From Limnohabitans sp. (GTDB taxonomy: Bacteria; Pseudomonadota; Gammaproteobacteria; Burkholderiales; Burkholderiaceae_C), in NCBI GenBank assembly GCA_030158125.1, contig JAOATL010000010.1, positions 62,001 to 126,000 of the forward strand: a stretch of DNA of 64,000 nucleotides, read 5' to 3'. Every line of letters starts with the position of its first letter. The stretch's first letter is position 1. Positions 42,584 to 52,875 of the stretch are shown here, piece by piece. The notes under the pieces are model-generated. The model did not search any database and had not been told where the DNA came from. It worked only from the letters and a program-made list of their open reading frames with translations. Both the position numbers and the translations under genes were made by a program.

Positions 42584-43648
42584 TTACTTTCCAGAAGAGG
42601 CGGTTGCCAATGCAGCAAGCGCACCATCCAGGCGAGGCATGGGACTGCCCTTGCCAAGGCTCTGTGCCTTGTCGAGCAACTGAAGGGCTTGTTGGGTTTT
42701 GCGTGCTGTGGGGTCAAAGTATTTTTTGAGTGCCACTGACACGCTTTGCAAATCAGATTTTGCAGCGTCGTTTTGACGCGCCAGCAAGCTCAATCGGGCA
42801 TTCAGCAATTTCAGTTTGAGGTTTTCGCGCAAGAAGAACCCCTGCTCTGGCGCCAACAAAGCCGCCTCTGGACTGTCAATTCGGCTAACACGCAACAAAC
42901 CTCGGGCCTCGACCATGATGCGGTCTAGCACTTGTTGCCACCAGGGTGCGCTGGGTGGCGTGCCATGCATGGCCACCTCGGCAGGCTTGCCGGCGCTGAT
43001 TTGCGGACGACTCATTTCAATCACCAAGGGCAGTTCATCGGCTAAAGCAACCATTTCGTCCAGCACCAACAACATACCTGGCAGGTCTGTGATTTGTGCA
43101 GATTTGACAGCCTCCAAATCCCGCTCGATAGCCCGCTGAACAGATATGAGCCTTGGATTGGATGCGCGCTGCAATCTTTGCTGCGAGGTTTTCAAGGCAC
43201 CCAGCAATGGCTCCAGGCTACTGGTCAATTGAGCCTGCTGCTGGGCAAGCCTGAGAGAGGACTCAATGTCAAGGACCAAATTTTCGTCACGTGAACGAGA
43301 CAAGGATTGAATCAATTCTTCGAGCTGAGCGCGTTGCAATGCAGCCTCACCCAAACGCGACTCGACCAAAGCCATGCGCGCAGCGCTGTCTTTGACGCTG
43401 TCTTGTGCCTGCTTGGCCCAAGCCTTGGCTTCCAAGGACTGCTGACCGGCATCGGCACTTTGGCGCGCCAATTGCCCTTGGATGCGCGACAACTTCTCCC
43501 ACAACAAGCCGCTGAAAGCAACAGCCAACACAGCCACAACCAGCGGCAGCCAAAAACTCATGGTGCGGCTGGATGAAGAAACTGCTTGCGGGCCGGGCTG
43601 CATCGGCGCAGCGTTATCGGGCGAAACGGTAGATTGTTCTGTGCTCAT
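42584..43648 (-). CDS. hemX: HemX-like membrane protein (uroporphyrinogen III methylase family name)
   Basis: The 354 residues from ATG 43648 have a Pro/Ser-rich start, one membrane helix (about 32-50), a coiled coil (about 50-120) and a helical domain with DLPGMLLVLDEMVALADELPLV. No methyltransferase motif is present, so catalysis is not supported. The start overlaps hemD by four bases; the longer reading from 43714 lies inside hemD. Confidence 0.85.
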   Translation of the reverse strand: MSTEQSTVSPDNAAPMQPGPQAVSSSSRTMSFWLPLVVAVLAVAFSGLLWEKLSRIQGQLARQSADAGQQSLEAKAWAKQAQDSVKDSAARMALVESRLGEAALQRAQLEELIQSLSRSRDENLVLDIESSLRLAQQQAQLTSSLEPLLGALKTSQQRLQRASNPRLISVQRAIERDLEAVKSAQITDLPGMLLVLDEMVALADELPLVIEMSRPQISAGKPAEVAMHGTPPSAPWWQQVLDRIMVEARGLLRVSRIDSPEAALLAPEQGFFLRENLKLKLLNARLSLLARQNDAAKSDLQSVSVALKKYFDPTARKTQQALQLLDKAQSLGKGSPMPRLDGALAALATASSGK

Positions 43649-44448
43649 GCAAGAGATTTTATAGATGCCAGCATAGAACGGATACCCGGTGAGGCAATAG
43701 AAATGTGAAGGCACCCAAATTTTTTAGCCATTTCTGCCATGCGGGGGTGTGTCACAACGACTTTGGCCTTTGACCAATCGAGCGCCGGAGATTGGGACAT
43801 CAAGCCCTCGATCGCAGCAGAACTGCTGAACAACCACACGGCACCGTTCTGATTGAATGCCATCACTTTGGCCTTTTGTTCTGGCCCTAAAACAACGGCC
43901 ATCCGTCGATAGGCAGCCACAGCTTGCACATGAACATTTGAGTTTTCAAGCTGCTGAGTGAGCCAATGGCGTCCAGCAATGGCCCCTGTTTCATCGGCGC
44001 CGCGAACGATCAAAACAGTCATGCCTTTAGACACTTGGGGAGACACAACTTGCCACAGTGACTCAGAATCTAAAAGTGTGGCTTGATCTGAAGGTTGGTC
44101 GATTTGACCGGATGGAATGCCACACGCCTGCAAGGCTGCAGCAGTACCGGGACCTGTACACCATGCCCGCGCGGCATGTTCAAAGTGCTTACGCCAAGCG
44201 GGAAAATTGATCAAGGCCGCTGCCAAAAACCTGACAGCGTTGGCACTGACAAACATGACCGCCTGACTTTGCAACACCAACTTAGCCGTCTTGTCGGCCT
44301 CATCCTCTGACATCAACGCCGATAATTCCAGCAGTGGAAAAACACTGACATTGAACCCGGCGTCTTGCAAAGGCTCCACCCAAGCGGCGGCGTCTTGCGC
44401 TGGCCGAGTCAGGATGACATGCGGTGCAGGCTTGGCTTGGAACGTCAA
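43645..44448 (-). CDS. hemD: Uroporphyrinogen-III synthase
   Basis: Closes and rearranges hydroxymethylbilane to uroporphyrinogen III. The 267 residues follow the loosely conserved family pattern: [21 protein letters not shown] at the start, [10 protein letters not shown], and [12 protein letters not shown] later. The start seems to be a TTG that overlaps the hemC stop as TTGA; no ATG or GTG is found before conserved residues. Confidence 0.9.
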   Translation of the reverse strand: MTFQAKPAPHVILTRPAQDAAAWVEPLQDAGFNVSVFPLLELSALMSEDEADKTAKLVLQSQAVMFVSANAVRFLAAALINFPAWRKHFEHAARAWCTGPGTAAALQACGIPSGQIDQPSDQATLLDSESLWQVVSPQVSKGMTVLIVRGADETGAIAGRHWLTQQLENSNVHVQAVAAYRRMAVVLGPEQKAKVMAFNQNGAVWLFSSSAAIEGLMSQSPALDWSKAKVVVTHPRMAEMAKKFGCLHISIASPGIRSMLASIKSLA

Positions 44449-45374
44449 CGTGCGCCGCCCCGTTTGAGATCGGCAACCACACTGAGACCCAAGGCCTCTG
44501 CGTCTGCCAAACTGCTCACAGCACCTGAAATGGCGGCAGTCACCAATGGTGCAGTGCCATCGGGATCACCCCAGGCTGCACGCAAGGTCAACACATCGTG
44601 ATGCAGTGTGGCATGTGCAGCAAGTGGCATGGAGCAACTCCCCCCCATGGCACGACTGACGGCACGTTCTGCTGCGACTGCCAGCCAAGATGTGGTGTGC
44701 ACCAGCGGTCGAAGAGCCTCGACCAAATCGGCTCGACCCGTACAAATTTCGATCCCCAATGCACCCTGACCTGCCGCGGGCAACATGTGTTCCGTGTCAA
44801 AAATGTGTCGAATGCGATCAGACAACTCGAGACGTTTAAGCCCTGCAGCCGCCAAAACAATGCCGGCGTACTGCCCCTCGTCCAATTTGCGCAGGCGTGT
44901 ATCCAAATTACCACGCAAGGGTTCAATTTTCAAATCGGGCCGAAGTGCCTTGAGAAGAACGGTTCTGCGCAAGCTAGAGGTGCCCACCACCGCGCCAAGC
45001 GGTAAATCCATCAACGTGGCGTATTGGCTGGAAACCCAAGCGTCACGGGGATCTTCTCGCACCATGACACAGGCCAATTCAAAGCCTTCGGGCATGTCCA
45101 TTGGAACATCTTTCAAGGAATGAACCGCGATGTCTGCACGTCCCTCAGCCAGCGCCACTTCCAGCTCTTTCACAAACAGGCCCTTGCCGCCCACTTTGCT
45201 CAGGCTGCGATCCAAAATTTGATCACCCTGGGTGGTCATGCCCAGTAACTCGACCGCGTGCCCCTGCGCTTGCAAGATCGCTTGGACATGCTTGGCCTGC
45301 CACATGGCCAGACGACTTTCGCGCGTTGCGATCACGATAGAACGCTTCAATGGTGATGATGTAGAGGGTTTCAA
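44445..45374 (-). CDS. hemC: Porphobilinogen deaminase (hydroxymethylbilane synthase)
   Basis: Links four porphobilinogens into hydroxymethylbilane. The 309 residues show [45 protein letters not shown], and [11 protein letters not shown] with the Cys that holds the dipyrromethane cofactor. It is the first gene of hemCDXY, divergent from ppc. Confidence 0.98.
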   Translation of the reverse strand: MKPSTSSPLKRSIVIATRESRLAMWQAKHVQAILQAQGHAVELLGMTTQGDQILDRSLSKVGGKGLFVKELEVALAEGRADIAVHSLKDVPMDMPEGFELACVMVREDPRDAWVSSQYATLMDLPLGAVVGTSSLRRTVLLKALRPDLKIEPLRGNLDTRLRKLDEGQYAGIVLAAAGLKRLELSDRIRHIFDTEHMLPAAGQGALGIEICTGRADLVEALRPLVHTTSWLAVAAERAVSRAMGGSCSMPLAAHATLHHDVLTLRAAWGDPDGTAPLVTAAISGAVSSLADAEALGLSVVADLKRGGAR

Positions 45375-45411
45375 ACCAGTAACCTGTTCGTAATTTTTCA
45401 GTCAAATCAAA

Positions 45412-45420
45412 TGCTAGCAT
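45412..45420 (+). promoter_or_regulatory. Candidate extended -10 for ppc
   Basis: TGCTAGCAT fits an extended -10 (TG-n-TAGCAT) and lies 30 bases before the ppc ATG. It is in the 76-base divergent space shared with hemC. The -35 region (TTTTTC) is poor. Confidence 0.3.
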
Positions 45421-45450
45421 GACCTCAGCCCCTCAAAAGTGAGTCTCGTC

Positions 45451-48273
45451 ATGCCCAACACAACAATTCCGCCGCTGAAACGCAATTCTCGTGACAACGA
45501 ACGTCCATTGGTAGAAGACATCCGCCTGCTTGGCCGCATTTTGGGCGATGTCATCCGCGAGCAAGAAGGCGCCGAAATCTACGAGTTGATCGAAAAAATT
45601 CGCAAACTCTCTGTTTCTTTCAGGCGCGATGCTGATCACGAAGCAGACAAGGCTTTGAAGAAATTGCTCAAAGGCTTGCCAGGGGACCATGCCGTCAGCG
45701 TCATACGAGGCTTTACGTATTTCAGTCACCTGGCCAACTTGGCCGAAGATCGGCATCACATTCGCAGGCGGGCCATTCACGAACGTGTGGGTGACACGCA
45801 AGAAGGCAGCATTGAAGTTGCATTACAACGGCTGCGCTGGGCTGGCATTACGCCCAAAATCATTTCTCAAACTTTGGCACACAGTTTTGTGTCGCCCGTA
45901 CTGACGGCACACCCCACAGAAGTGCAACGGCAAAGTATTTTGAGCGCAGAGCGCGACATTGCCGAGTTATTGAATGAACGCGACGAAATCAAGGCCCGGG
46001 CTGCCGTCGTGAATGCGGCCAAGGACGCATTGACACCCAAAGAGCTGGCAGTCAACGAACAACGCATGCGGGCCCGCGTCATGCAACTTTGGCAAACGCG
46101 CTTGCTCAGATTTTCAAAGCTCACCGTTGCTGACGAAATTGAAAACTCGCTGAGCTACTATGAGTCAACTTTTCTGCGCGAAATTCCTAAAATTTATGCG
46201 TCATTGGAAGAGGCCCTTGGCACACACCCCGTCGCGCCGTTCTTGCGAATGGGGCAATGGATTGGCGGCGACCGCGATGGCAATCCAAATGTCAACGCGC
46301 ACACGCTCCAGCATGCCCTCAAAAGACAAGCCGAAGTGGCGTTGCGGCACTACCTGACTGAAGTTCATTACTTGGGCAGTGAATTGTCTTTGTCGGCCAT
46401 GTTGGTCGATTTCCCTGCAGCCATGAAAGCTTTGGCTGAGAAGTCTCCAGACACCAATGCACACCGCATCGACGAACCTTACAGACGAGCGCTCACAGGC
46501 ATCTACGCACGCCTTGCCGCCACGCTCAAAGACTTGACCGGCGGCGATGCAGCGCGCCATGCGGTAGAACCGCAAAATCCCTACGCCAGTCCCAGTCTGT
46601 TTTTAGACGATTTGAAAATCATCCAAGCCTCACTCAAGAGCCATCATGCGCAAGCCTTAGCGGCACAGCGATTGGACCCTCTGATTCGGGCCGTCGAGGT
46701 TTTTGGATTTCATTTGGCCACCGTCGACCTGCGTCAAAGCTCAGATCAACATGCAAAAGTGGTTGCTGAATTGTTGGCCACGTCACGCATTGAGAAAGAT
46801 TATGGGGCGCTTGGAGAGCCGCAAAAACGTGCCGTACTCATGGCGCTACTGAGTGATGCAAGACCACTGCGTATTCCTGGCGCAAAGTACTCTGAACACA
46901 CGCAATCCGAATTGGCAATTTTCGAAGAAGCATTGTCAGCGCGTGCCACCTACGGTGCAGAAGCCATCCGTCATTACATCATCAGCCACACGGAAAGTGT
47001 GAGTGACTTGCTGGAAGTATTGTTGCTGCAAAAAGAAGTCGGACTGATGCGCGGGACCTTGGATGACAAAGCCCTGGTCGATTTGATCGTGGTTCCATTG
47101 TTTGAGACCATTGAAGACTTGCGAAATTCTGCGGTCATCATGCGCGAGTTTTATGCGCTGCCGGGTATTGCCAATCTGGTCCAGCGCTCTGGCGCAGAGC
47201 AAGACATCATGTTGGGCTACTCTGACAGCAATAAAGATGGTGGCATTTTCACAAGTAACTGGGAGTTGTACCGCGCAGAGGTGGCCTTGGTGGAAGACTT
47301 TGACCGCTTGGCCAACAGCCACAATATTCAACTGCGCATGTTCCACGGCCGAGGTGGCACGGTGGGTCGCGGTGGCGGCCCCAGCTACCAGGCCATCTTG
47401 GCGCAACCACCTGGCACAGTCCGCGGCCAAATTCGATTGACCGAACAAGGTGAAGTGATTGGCTCCAAATATGCAAATCCTGAAATTGGTCGACGCAATT
47501 TGGAAACGTTGGTAGCGGCCACATTGGAAGCCACGCTGCTACAACCCACCAAAACAGCGCCGCGTAACTTTCTAGAATCTGCCGCCTTGCTGTCGCAGGC
47601 CAGCATGGACGCTTACCGCCACTTGGTTTACGAGACGCCCGGGTTCAACGATTACTTTTTTGGGGCAACGCCTATTCGAGAAATTGCTGAACTGAACATT
47701 GGTTCTCGTCCGGCCTCACGCAAAGCCAATCAAAAGATTGAAGATTTGCGAGCCATTCCATGGGGTTTCAGTTGGGGACAATGCCGCCTCACCTTACCAG
47801 GTTGGTTTGGCTTTGGTTCGGCTGTAGAAAAATTCTTGGACAGACCCACCGACAAAGAAAGCAAAGCAGCGTTAGCTTTGCTACAAAAAATGGTCAAGCA
47901 ATGGCCCTTCTTCAAGACTCTGCTGTCCAACATGGACATGGTGCTCGCCAAAAGCGATTTGGCCTTGGCCTCCCGCTACAGCGAACTGGTCAGTGACGCC
48001 AAGATGCGAAAGAAAATTTTTGCGGCCATTGAAGCTGAATGGCACAAAACGGCAGACATGATGACCCTGCTGACTGGCGAGAAACACCGCTTGGCCAACA
48101 ATCCGGCGTTGGCACGCTCCATCCGCCACCGCTTTCCCTACATTGACCCGCTGCACCACTTGCAGGTGGAACTCATTCGCCGGTATCGCGATGGCAAGGC
48201 GGACGAGCGTGTGCAACGTGGCATCCATATCTCGATCAACGGAATTGCGGCTGGACTGCGGAACACGGGCTGA
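45451..48273 (+). CDS. ppc: Phosphoenolpyruvate carboxylase
   Basis: Anaplerotic fixation of bicarbonate on PEP to give oxaloacetate, which GltA (2888-4192) consumes. From ATG 45451 it has 940 residues; a GTG at 45439 would add four. Motifs seen are [12 protein letters not shown] (catalytic His), [36 protein letters not shown] (catalytic His/Arg loop), and the invariant C-terminal NTG. Confidence 0.98.
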   Translation: MPNTTIPPLKRNSRDNERPLVEDIRLLGRILGDVIREQEGAEIYELIEKIRKLSVSFRRDADHEADKALKKLLKGLPGDHAVSVIRGFTYFSHLANLAEDRHHIRRRAIHERVGDTQEGSIEVALQRLRWAGITPKIISQTLAHSFVSPVLTAHPTEVQRQSILSAERDIAELLNERDEIKARAAVVNAAKDALTPKELAVNEQRMRARVMQLWQTRLLRFSKLTVADEIENSLSYYESTFLREIPKIYASLEEALGTHPVAPFLRMGQWIGGDRDGNPNVNAHTLQHALKRQAEVALRHYLTEVHYLGSELSLSAMLVDFPAAMKALAEKSPDTNAHRIDEPYRRALTGIYARLAATLKDLTGGDAARHAVEPQNPYASPSLFLDDLKIIQASLKSHHAQALAAQRLDPLIRAVEVFGFHLATVDLRQSSDQHAKVVAELLATSRIEKDYGALGEPQKRAVLMALLSDARPLRIPGAKYSEHTQSELAIFEEALSARATYGAEAIRHYIISHTESVSDLLEVLLLQKEVGLMRGTLDDKALVDLIVVPLFETIEDLRNSAVIMREFYALPGIANLVQRSGAEQDIMLGYSDSNKDGGIFTSNWELYRAEVALVEDFDRLANSHNIQLRMFHGRGGTVGRGGGPSYQAILAQPPGTVRGQIRLTEQGEVIGSKYANPEIGRRNLETLVAATLEATLLQPTKTAPRNFLESAALLSQASMDAYRHLVYETPGFNDYFFGATPIREIAELNIGSRPASRKANQKIEDLRAIPWGFSWGQCRLTLPGWFGFGSAVEKFLDRPTDKESKAALALLQKMVKQWPFFKTLLSNMDMVLAKSDLALASRYSELVSDAKMRKKIFAAIEAEWHKTADMMTLLTGEKHRLANNPALARSIRHRFPYIDPLHHLQVELIRRYRDGKADERVQRGIHISINGIAAGLRNTG

Positions 48274-48284
48274 CGACCACGGCT

Positions 48285-48336
48285 TAGACCCTCAGCAGGG
48301 TGTTTTTCGGCATTTTCGGACGGTTTTGAGGGTCTA
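48285..48336 (+). terminator. Alternative hairpins between ppc and argH
   Basis: A short stem ACCCT-CAGC-AGGGT (48288-48301) followed by GTTTTT looks like a weak terminator for ppc. Its left arm is also part of a perfect 10-base inverted repeat TAGACCCTCA (48285-48294) / TGAGGGTCTA (48327-48336). The two structures exclude each other. Together they lie 12-63 bases after ppc and 42 bases before argH. Confidence 0.5.
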
Positions 48337-48377
48337 CCATGGGATTTAAATCGCTGGCAACCCGATAAAATCTGGGA

Positions 48378-49832
48378 ATGTCTAAAAACCAATTCGATCA
48401 AAAGTCCCAGGCCTGGTCGGCCTTGTTTTCTGAACCCATGAGCGATCTGGTGAAGCGCTACACCTCTAGCGTCTTCTTCGACAAGCGACTGTGGCAATCG
48501 GACATTCAGGGCAGTTTGGCGCATGCAGAAATGCTGGCAGCCCAAAAAATCATCAGCACCCAAGACTTTGCCGACATCCAGCGCGGCATGGCACAAATTT
48601 CCCAAGAAATTGAGGGCGGTCAGTTCGACTGGAAGTTGGACCTGGAAGATGTGCATCTCAACATCGAAGCGCGCCTGACCCAAATCGTCGGCGATGCAGG
48701 CAAGCGTCTGCACACCGGCAGAAGCCGCAACGACCAAGTGGCCACCGATGTGCGCTTGTGGTTGGTCAGCGAAATTGACCTCATCAGTGCTTTGTTGATT
48801 GATCTGCAAAAATCATTGATCGAAGTGGCAGAGCGCCATGTGGACGTCATCTTGCCAGGCTTCACGCATTTGCAAGTTGCACAACCCGTGAGTTTTGCCC
48901 ATCACTTGTTGGCCTATGTCGAAATGTTTGCGCGCGATGCCGAACGCATGGCCGATGTGCGCCGTCGCACCAACCGTCTGCCTCTAGGTTCCGCCGCATT
49001 GGCCGGCACCACCTACCCGCTCGACCGTGAGCGCGTTGCCAAAAGTCTGGGCATGATCGATGCAAGCGGTCACGCCTGCGTCAGTCAAAACAGTTTGGAT
49101 GGCGTGAGCGATCGCGACTTTGCCATTGAATTTACTGCAGCAGCTTCTTTGTGCATGGTACACATCAGCCGCTTGAGCGAAGAGCTCATTTTGTGGATGA
49201 GCCAAAACTTTGGCTTTGTGAAAATTGCCGACCGTTTCACCACGGGCAGCTCCATCATGCCGCAGAAGAAAAACCCTGACGTCCCAGAATTGGCGCGTGG
49301 CAAAACAGGCCGCGTGGTCGGGCACTTAATGGGTTTGATCACCTTGATGAAAGGCCAGCCCTTGGCCTACAACAAAGACAATCAAGAAGACAAAGAGCCT
49401 TTGTTTGACACCGTTGACACGCTCAAAGACACGCTGCGTATCTTCAGCGAAATGATGGGTGGACAAACCAACGCTCAGACGGGCCACAAAGAAGGCGGCA
49501 TCACCGTCAATGCACAGGCCATGGAAGCAGCCACCAAAAAAGGGTATGCCACAGCCACCGATTTGGCCGACTACTTGGTCAAAAAGGGGCTGCCCTTCCG
49601 GGATGCCCACGAGGTGGTTGCACACGCAGTGAAAACAGCTCAAACACAGAACTTAGACCTGAGTGAGCTACCCCTGGCCACCTTGCAACAATTCAACCCC
49701 AGCATCCAAGCTGACGTTTTTGAATGCCTCAGCTTGGTGGGCTCCTTGAATGCTCGCAATACATTGGGCGGCACTGCGCCCAATCAAGTTCGTCAACAAA
49801 TTGCGCGTCATCATGCGCGCTTAGATTTTTAA
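48378..49832 (+). CDS. argH: Argininosuccinate lyase
   Basis: Last step of arginine synthesis, splitting argininosuccinate to arginine and fumarate. The 484 residues contain the fumarase-superfamily signature [12 protein letters not shown] with the catalytic Ser, [12 protein letters not shown], and HTHLQ-equivalent [15 protein letters not shown]. It is about 25 residues longer than the E. coli protein, mostly at the N-terminus. Confidence 0.97.
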   Translation: MSKNQFDQKSQAWSALFSEPMSDLVKRYTSSVFFDKRLWQSDIQGSLAHAEMLAAQKIISTQDFADIQRGMAQISQEIEGGQFDWKLDLEDVHLNIEARLTQIVGDAGKRLHTGRSRNDQVATDVRLWLVSEIDLISALLIDLQKSLIEVAERHVDVILPGFTHLQVAQPVSFAHHLLAYVEMFARDAERMADVRRRTNRLPLGSAALAGTTYPLDRERVAKSLGMIDASGHACVSQNSLDGVSDRDFAIEFTAAASLCMVHISRLSEELILWMSQNFGFVKIADRFTTGSSIMPQKKNPDVPELARGKTGRVVGHLMGLITLMKGQPLAYNKDNQEDKEPLFDTVDTLKDTLRIFSEMMGGQTNAQTGHKEGGITVNAQAMEAATKKGYATATDLADYLVKKGLPFRDAHEVVAHAVKTAQTQNLDLSELPLATLQQFNPSIQADVFECLSLVGSLNARNTLGGTAPNQVRQQIARHHARLDF

Positions 49833-49844
49833 AAGGTGTTTGGG

Positions 49845-50357
49845 ATGGAAGCCACTCAAAACGAGCAACGCACTGAGTCCCCGTTTGCCGCTGGTCTGAA
49901 TTGGACTGCCGAGCTGCACACGGGTGATGACCGCATGGACCACACCCATGAAGAGTTTGTGACCATGCTGAATGCATTGCTGCTGACACCGCCAACAGAA
50001 CAACTCACGCTGTACCGCGAATTTCTCAATCACACGGTTGAACATTTCGCGCAAGAAGACCGCTGGATGGTGGCAACAGGCTTCAGCGAGGACAACTGCC
50101 ATGCAGGCCAACACGCCACCATTTTGGAGACCATGCGTGCCGTCGAGACACATTACGTGCAAGGCGACCATGAGATCATTTCACGCTTGGCAGAGGCTCT
50201 GGCCGAATGGTTTCCTCAGCATGCCGCCAGCATGGATGCAGGCTTGGCGCAACACTTGAAGTCGGTTAACTTCGACAGCGACACCGAAACTTTGGCAGAC
50301 CCCTCGGTCATCCGCAACGTCACCATGTCAGGTTGCGGCAGTGTGAGCTGCAGCTGA
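49845..50357 (+). CDS. Bacteriohemerythrin-like protein with a Cys-rich C-terminus
   Basis: Four-helix-bundle O2- or iron-binding protein. From ATG 49845 (AAAAGG 8 bases upstream) it has 170 residues. Non-heme di-iron ligands are visible as HTHEEF, HTVEHFAQED, HAGQHATIL and WFPQHAASMDAGLAQHL, in the hemerythrin order. Unusual is the C-terminal end, GCGSVSC plus a final Ser, with two Cys in a flexible tail. It follows argH by 12 bases. Function may be oxygen storage/sensing or iron handling; not decided by sequence. Confidence 0.85.
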   Translation: MEATQNEQRTESPFAAGLNWTAELHTGDDRMDHTHEEFVTMLNALLLTPPTEQLTLYREFLNHTVEHFAQEDRWMVATGFSEDNCHAGQHATILETMRAVETHYVQGDHEIISRLAEALAEWFPQHAASMDAGLAQHLKSVNFDSDTETLADPSVIRNVTMSGCGSVSCS

Positions 50358-50407
50358 TCTGATTCAACGCCCCGCATCTCAATCTTTCACAAATTTGGAA
50401 CGCCCCT

Positions 50408-51562
50408 ATGTCCGTGATCACCACCATCGAAGAATTGCGCATCCTGGCGCAAAAGCGTGTGCCTCGCATGTTCTATGACTACGCAGACAGTGGCTCTTGG
50501 ACAGAAAGTACTTACCGCGCTAACGAAAGTGACTTCCAAAAAATCAAGTTGCGCCAACGTGTGGCCGTCAACATGGAGGGTCGCAGTACCGCTACCACCA
50601 TGATTGGCCAGAAAGTGGCCATGCCCGTGGCCATTGCCCCCACTGGCTTGACAGGCATGCAACATGCAGATGGCGAAATCTTGGCAGCACGCGCCGCCAA
50701 AAAGTTTGGCATTCCATTTACGCTGTCCACCATGAGCATCTGCTCCATCGAGGATGTGTCCAAAGGCACCGACGGTCACCCATTCTGGTTTCAGTTGTAC
50801 GTCATGCGCGACCGCGATTTCATCGAGCGCCTGATTGAGCGCGCACGCGCGGCCAATTGCTCAGCCTTGGTCATTACCTTGGATCTGCAAATCTTGGGTC
50901 AGCGTCACAAAGATTTGAAAAACGGCTTGTCTGCGCCACCCAAATTAACCCTTGCCAACATGATCAACATTGCCACCAAGCCACGCTGGGCACTTGGCAT
51001 GTTGGGCACATCACGGCGTGAATTTGGCAACATCGTGGGTCACGTCAAAGGGGTTGAAAACATGGGCTCTTTGTCCGCATGGACGGCCCAACAATTTGAC
51101 CCACGACTCAATTGGGGCGACGTGGAATGGATCAAGAAACGCTGGGGTGGCAAAATCATTTTGAAAGGCATTCAAGACGCAGAAGATGCGCGCCTTGCTG
51201 TTGAAAGTGGCGCTGACGCCATGATTGTGAGCAATCACGGCGGGCGCCAACTTGACGGCGCGCAAAGCAGCATTGAGGCACTGCCGGCCATTGTTGATGC
51301 GGTGGGCAAGCACATTGAAGTGCACATGGACGGCGGCATTCGCAGCGGTCAAGATGTCCTGAAGGCGCGTGCCTTGGGTGCACAAGGCACCTACATTGGG
51401 CGTGCTTTTTTGTACGGCTTAGGCGCTATGGGGCAGCCAGGTGTAGAAAAAGCCTTGCAAATCATTCACAACGAGCTTGATTTGACCATGGCGTTTTGTG
51501 GCCGCACGCAGATGGATACCGTCGACAAGAGCATCTTGTTGCCAGGCACTTTTCCGCAATAA
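50408..51562 (+). CDS. FMN-dependent alpha-hydroxy-acid dehydrogenase (LldD-like)
   Basis: Oxidises an L-2-hydroxy acid such as lactate and passes electrons to quinone or oxygen. The 384 residues show the family pattern: PRMFYDYADSGS, PVAIAPTGLTGMQHADGE, WFQLYVMRDR, and SNHGGRQLDG with the active-site His, then HMDGGIRSGQDVLKA and IGRAFLYGLGA. E. coli LldD is similar in length (396). Substrate cannot be settled here: lactate is most likely, but glycolate or mandelate relatives have the same motifs. Start ATG 50408. Confidence 0.88.
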   Translation: MSVITTIEELRILAQKRVPRMFYDYADSGSWTESTYRANESDFQKIKLRQRVAVNMEGRSTATTMIGQKVAMPVAIAPTGLTGMQHADGEILAARAAKKFGIPFTLSTMSICSIEDVSKGTDGHPFWFQLYVMRDRDFIERLIERARAANCSALVITLDLQILGQRHKDLKNGLSAPPKLTLANMINIATKPRWALGMLGTSRREFGNIVGHVKGVENMGSLSAWTAQQFDPRLNWGDVEWIKKRWGGKIILKGIQDAEDARLAVESGADAMIVSNHGGRQLDGAQSSIEALPAIVDAVGKHIEVHMDGGIRSGQDVLKARALGAQGTYIGRAFLYGLGAMGQPGVEKALQIIHNELDLTMAFCGRTQMDTVDKSILLPGTFPQ

Positions 51563-51585
51563 ACCCTCAGCATTGCTTTGCGTTT

Positions 51586-52875
51586 GTGAACGGCACCAAA
51601 GCACTTTCAAGAAGAATTGCACACCTCGACATGGACGCGTTTTACGCGTCGGTCGAGTTGTTGCGCTACCCCCAACTCAAAGGCTTGCCCGTGGTGATTG
51701 GCGGTGGCAGGCGCAAAGAGGATGACTTGCTAGGGCGACTTCGTGTCGCCCATCCAGACTACGAATGGTCTGCCGACAATTTGTCTGAAATTCCCCTTGA
51801 TTTTTTTCCACGCATAGAAGGCTATACCGGCCGAGGCGTGATCACCACGGCCACCTATGCCGCTAGACAATTTGGCATAGGCTCGGCCATGGGTCTCATG
51901 AAGGCCGCCAAGTTGTGCCCGCAGGCCATTTTGTTGCCCGTGGACTTTGAGCAATACCGACACTACTCCAAAGTTTTCAAAAGCATCATCACCGACATTG
52001 CACCGCAAATGGAAGACCGCGGTGTGGACGAGGTGTACATCGATTTCACAGAGGTGCCGGGCGGTCAACGCGAAGGCGGCAGGGTGTTGGCACGCCTCAT
52101 TCAAAAATGCATTTTTGAAGCCACGGGTCTGACTTGCTCCGTAGGTGTTGCCCCCAACAAACTGATTGCCAAAATGGCCAGTGAGTTCAACAAGCCCAAT
52201 GCCATTTCCATCGTTCAAGCAGATGATTCGCAAACGGCCATCTGGCCGCTCAGCTGTCGCAAGATCAATGGTGTTGGCCCCAAAGCAGATGAAAAGCTCA
52301 AGCAACAAGGCATCGAAACAATTGGTCAGTTGGCGGCTTGTGAATTGCCTTGGCTGCAAATGCACTTTGGCAAGGTGTATGGCGCCTGGCTGCACGAGGC
52401 AGCTTGGGGGCGAGACGATAGACCCATCAGCACCGAAAGCGAGCCCGTCAGCATCAGCCGGGAAACCACCTTTGAAACCGACCTGCATGCGGTGCGCGAC
52501 AAAGAAGAATTGGGCAAAGTGTTCACACGCCTGTGTCAACAGTTGGCAGCCGATTTAAAGCGCAAAGGCTATGACGGTAAAACCATTGGCATCAAGTTGC
52601 GCTACGACAACTTCAAAAGCGTCACACGCGATCAAACCCTCACCTTCTACACCCAAGATGCAACAGAAATTCGCAAGTTTGCGGGGCTGTGCTTAAAGCG
52701 CGTCGACCTCACCCGCAAACTCCGCCTGCTGGGCGTCCGCGTTGGCTCCTTGGTCAAACACGGGACAGTTCCTGAGAACAACGCAAGCTACAGTTCGCAA
52801 AACCCCACCCACCCTGCTCTGCACGAGGCCACCCCAGATGGACAAACTCAATTGCTTTTCTTTGACGATGAATGA
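51586..52875 (+). CDS. dinB: DNA polymerase IV (Y family)
   Basis: Translesion polymerase. The start is a GTG at 51586 (23 bases after lldD), giving 429 residues; an earlier ATG at 51496 is inside lldD. Palm-domain acids are in AHLDMDAFYASVEL and VDEVYIDF, and TCSVGVAPNKLIAKMAS follows. Between GLPVVIGGG and RGVITTATYAAR is an extra stretch of about 35 residues not present in E. coli DinB. The C-terminal QTQLLFFDDE looks like a beta-clamp-binding peptide. Confidence 0.94.
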   Translation: MNGTKALSRRIAHLDMDAFYASVELLRYPQLKGLPVVIGGGRRKEDDLLGRLRVAHPDYEWSADNLSEIPLDFFPRIEGYTGRGVITTATYAARQFGIGSAMGLMKAAKLCPQAILLPVDFEQYRHYSKVFKSIITDIAPQMEDRGVDEVYIDFTEVPGGQREGGRVLARLIQKCIFEATGLTCSVGVAPNKLIAKMASEFNKPNAISIVQADDSQTAIWPLSCRKINGVGPKADEKLKQQGIETIGQLAACELPWLQMHFGKVYGAWLHEAAWGRDDRPISTESEPVSISRETTFETDLHAVRDKEELGKVFTRLCQQLAADLKRKGYDGKTIGIKLRYDNFKSVTRDQTLTFYTQDATEIRKFAGLCLKRVDLTRKLRLLGVRVGSLVKHGTVPENNASYSSQNPTHPALHEATPDGQTQLLFFDDE

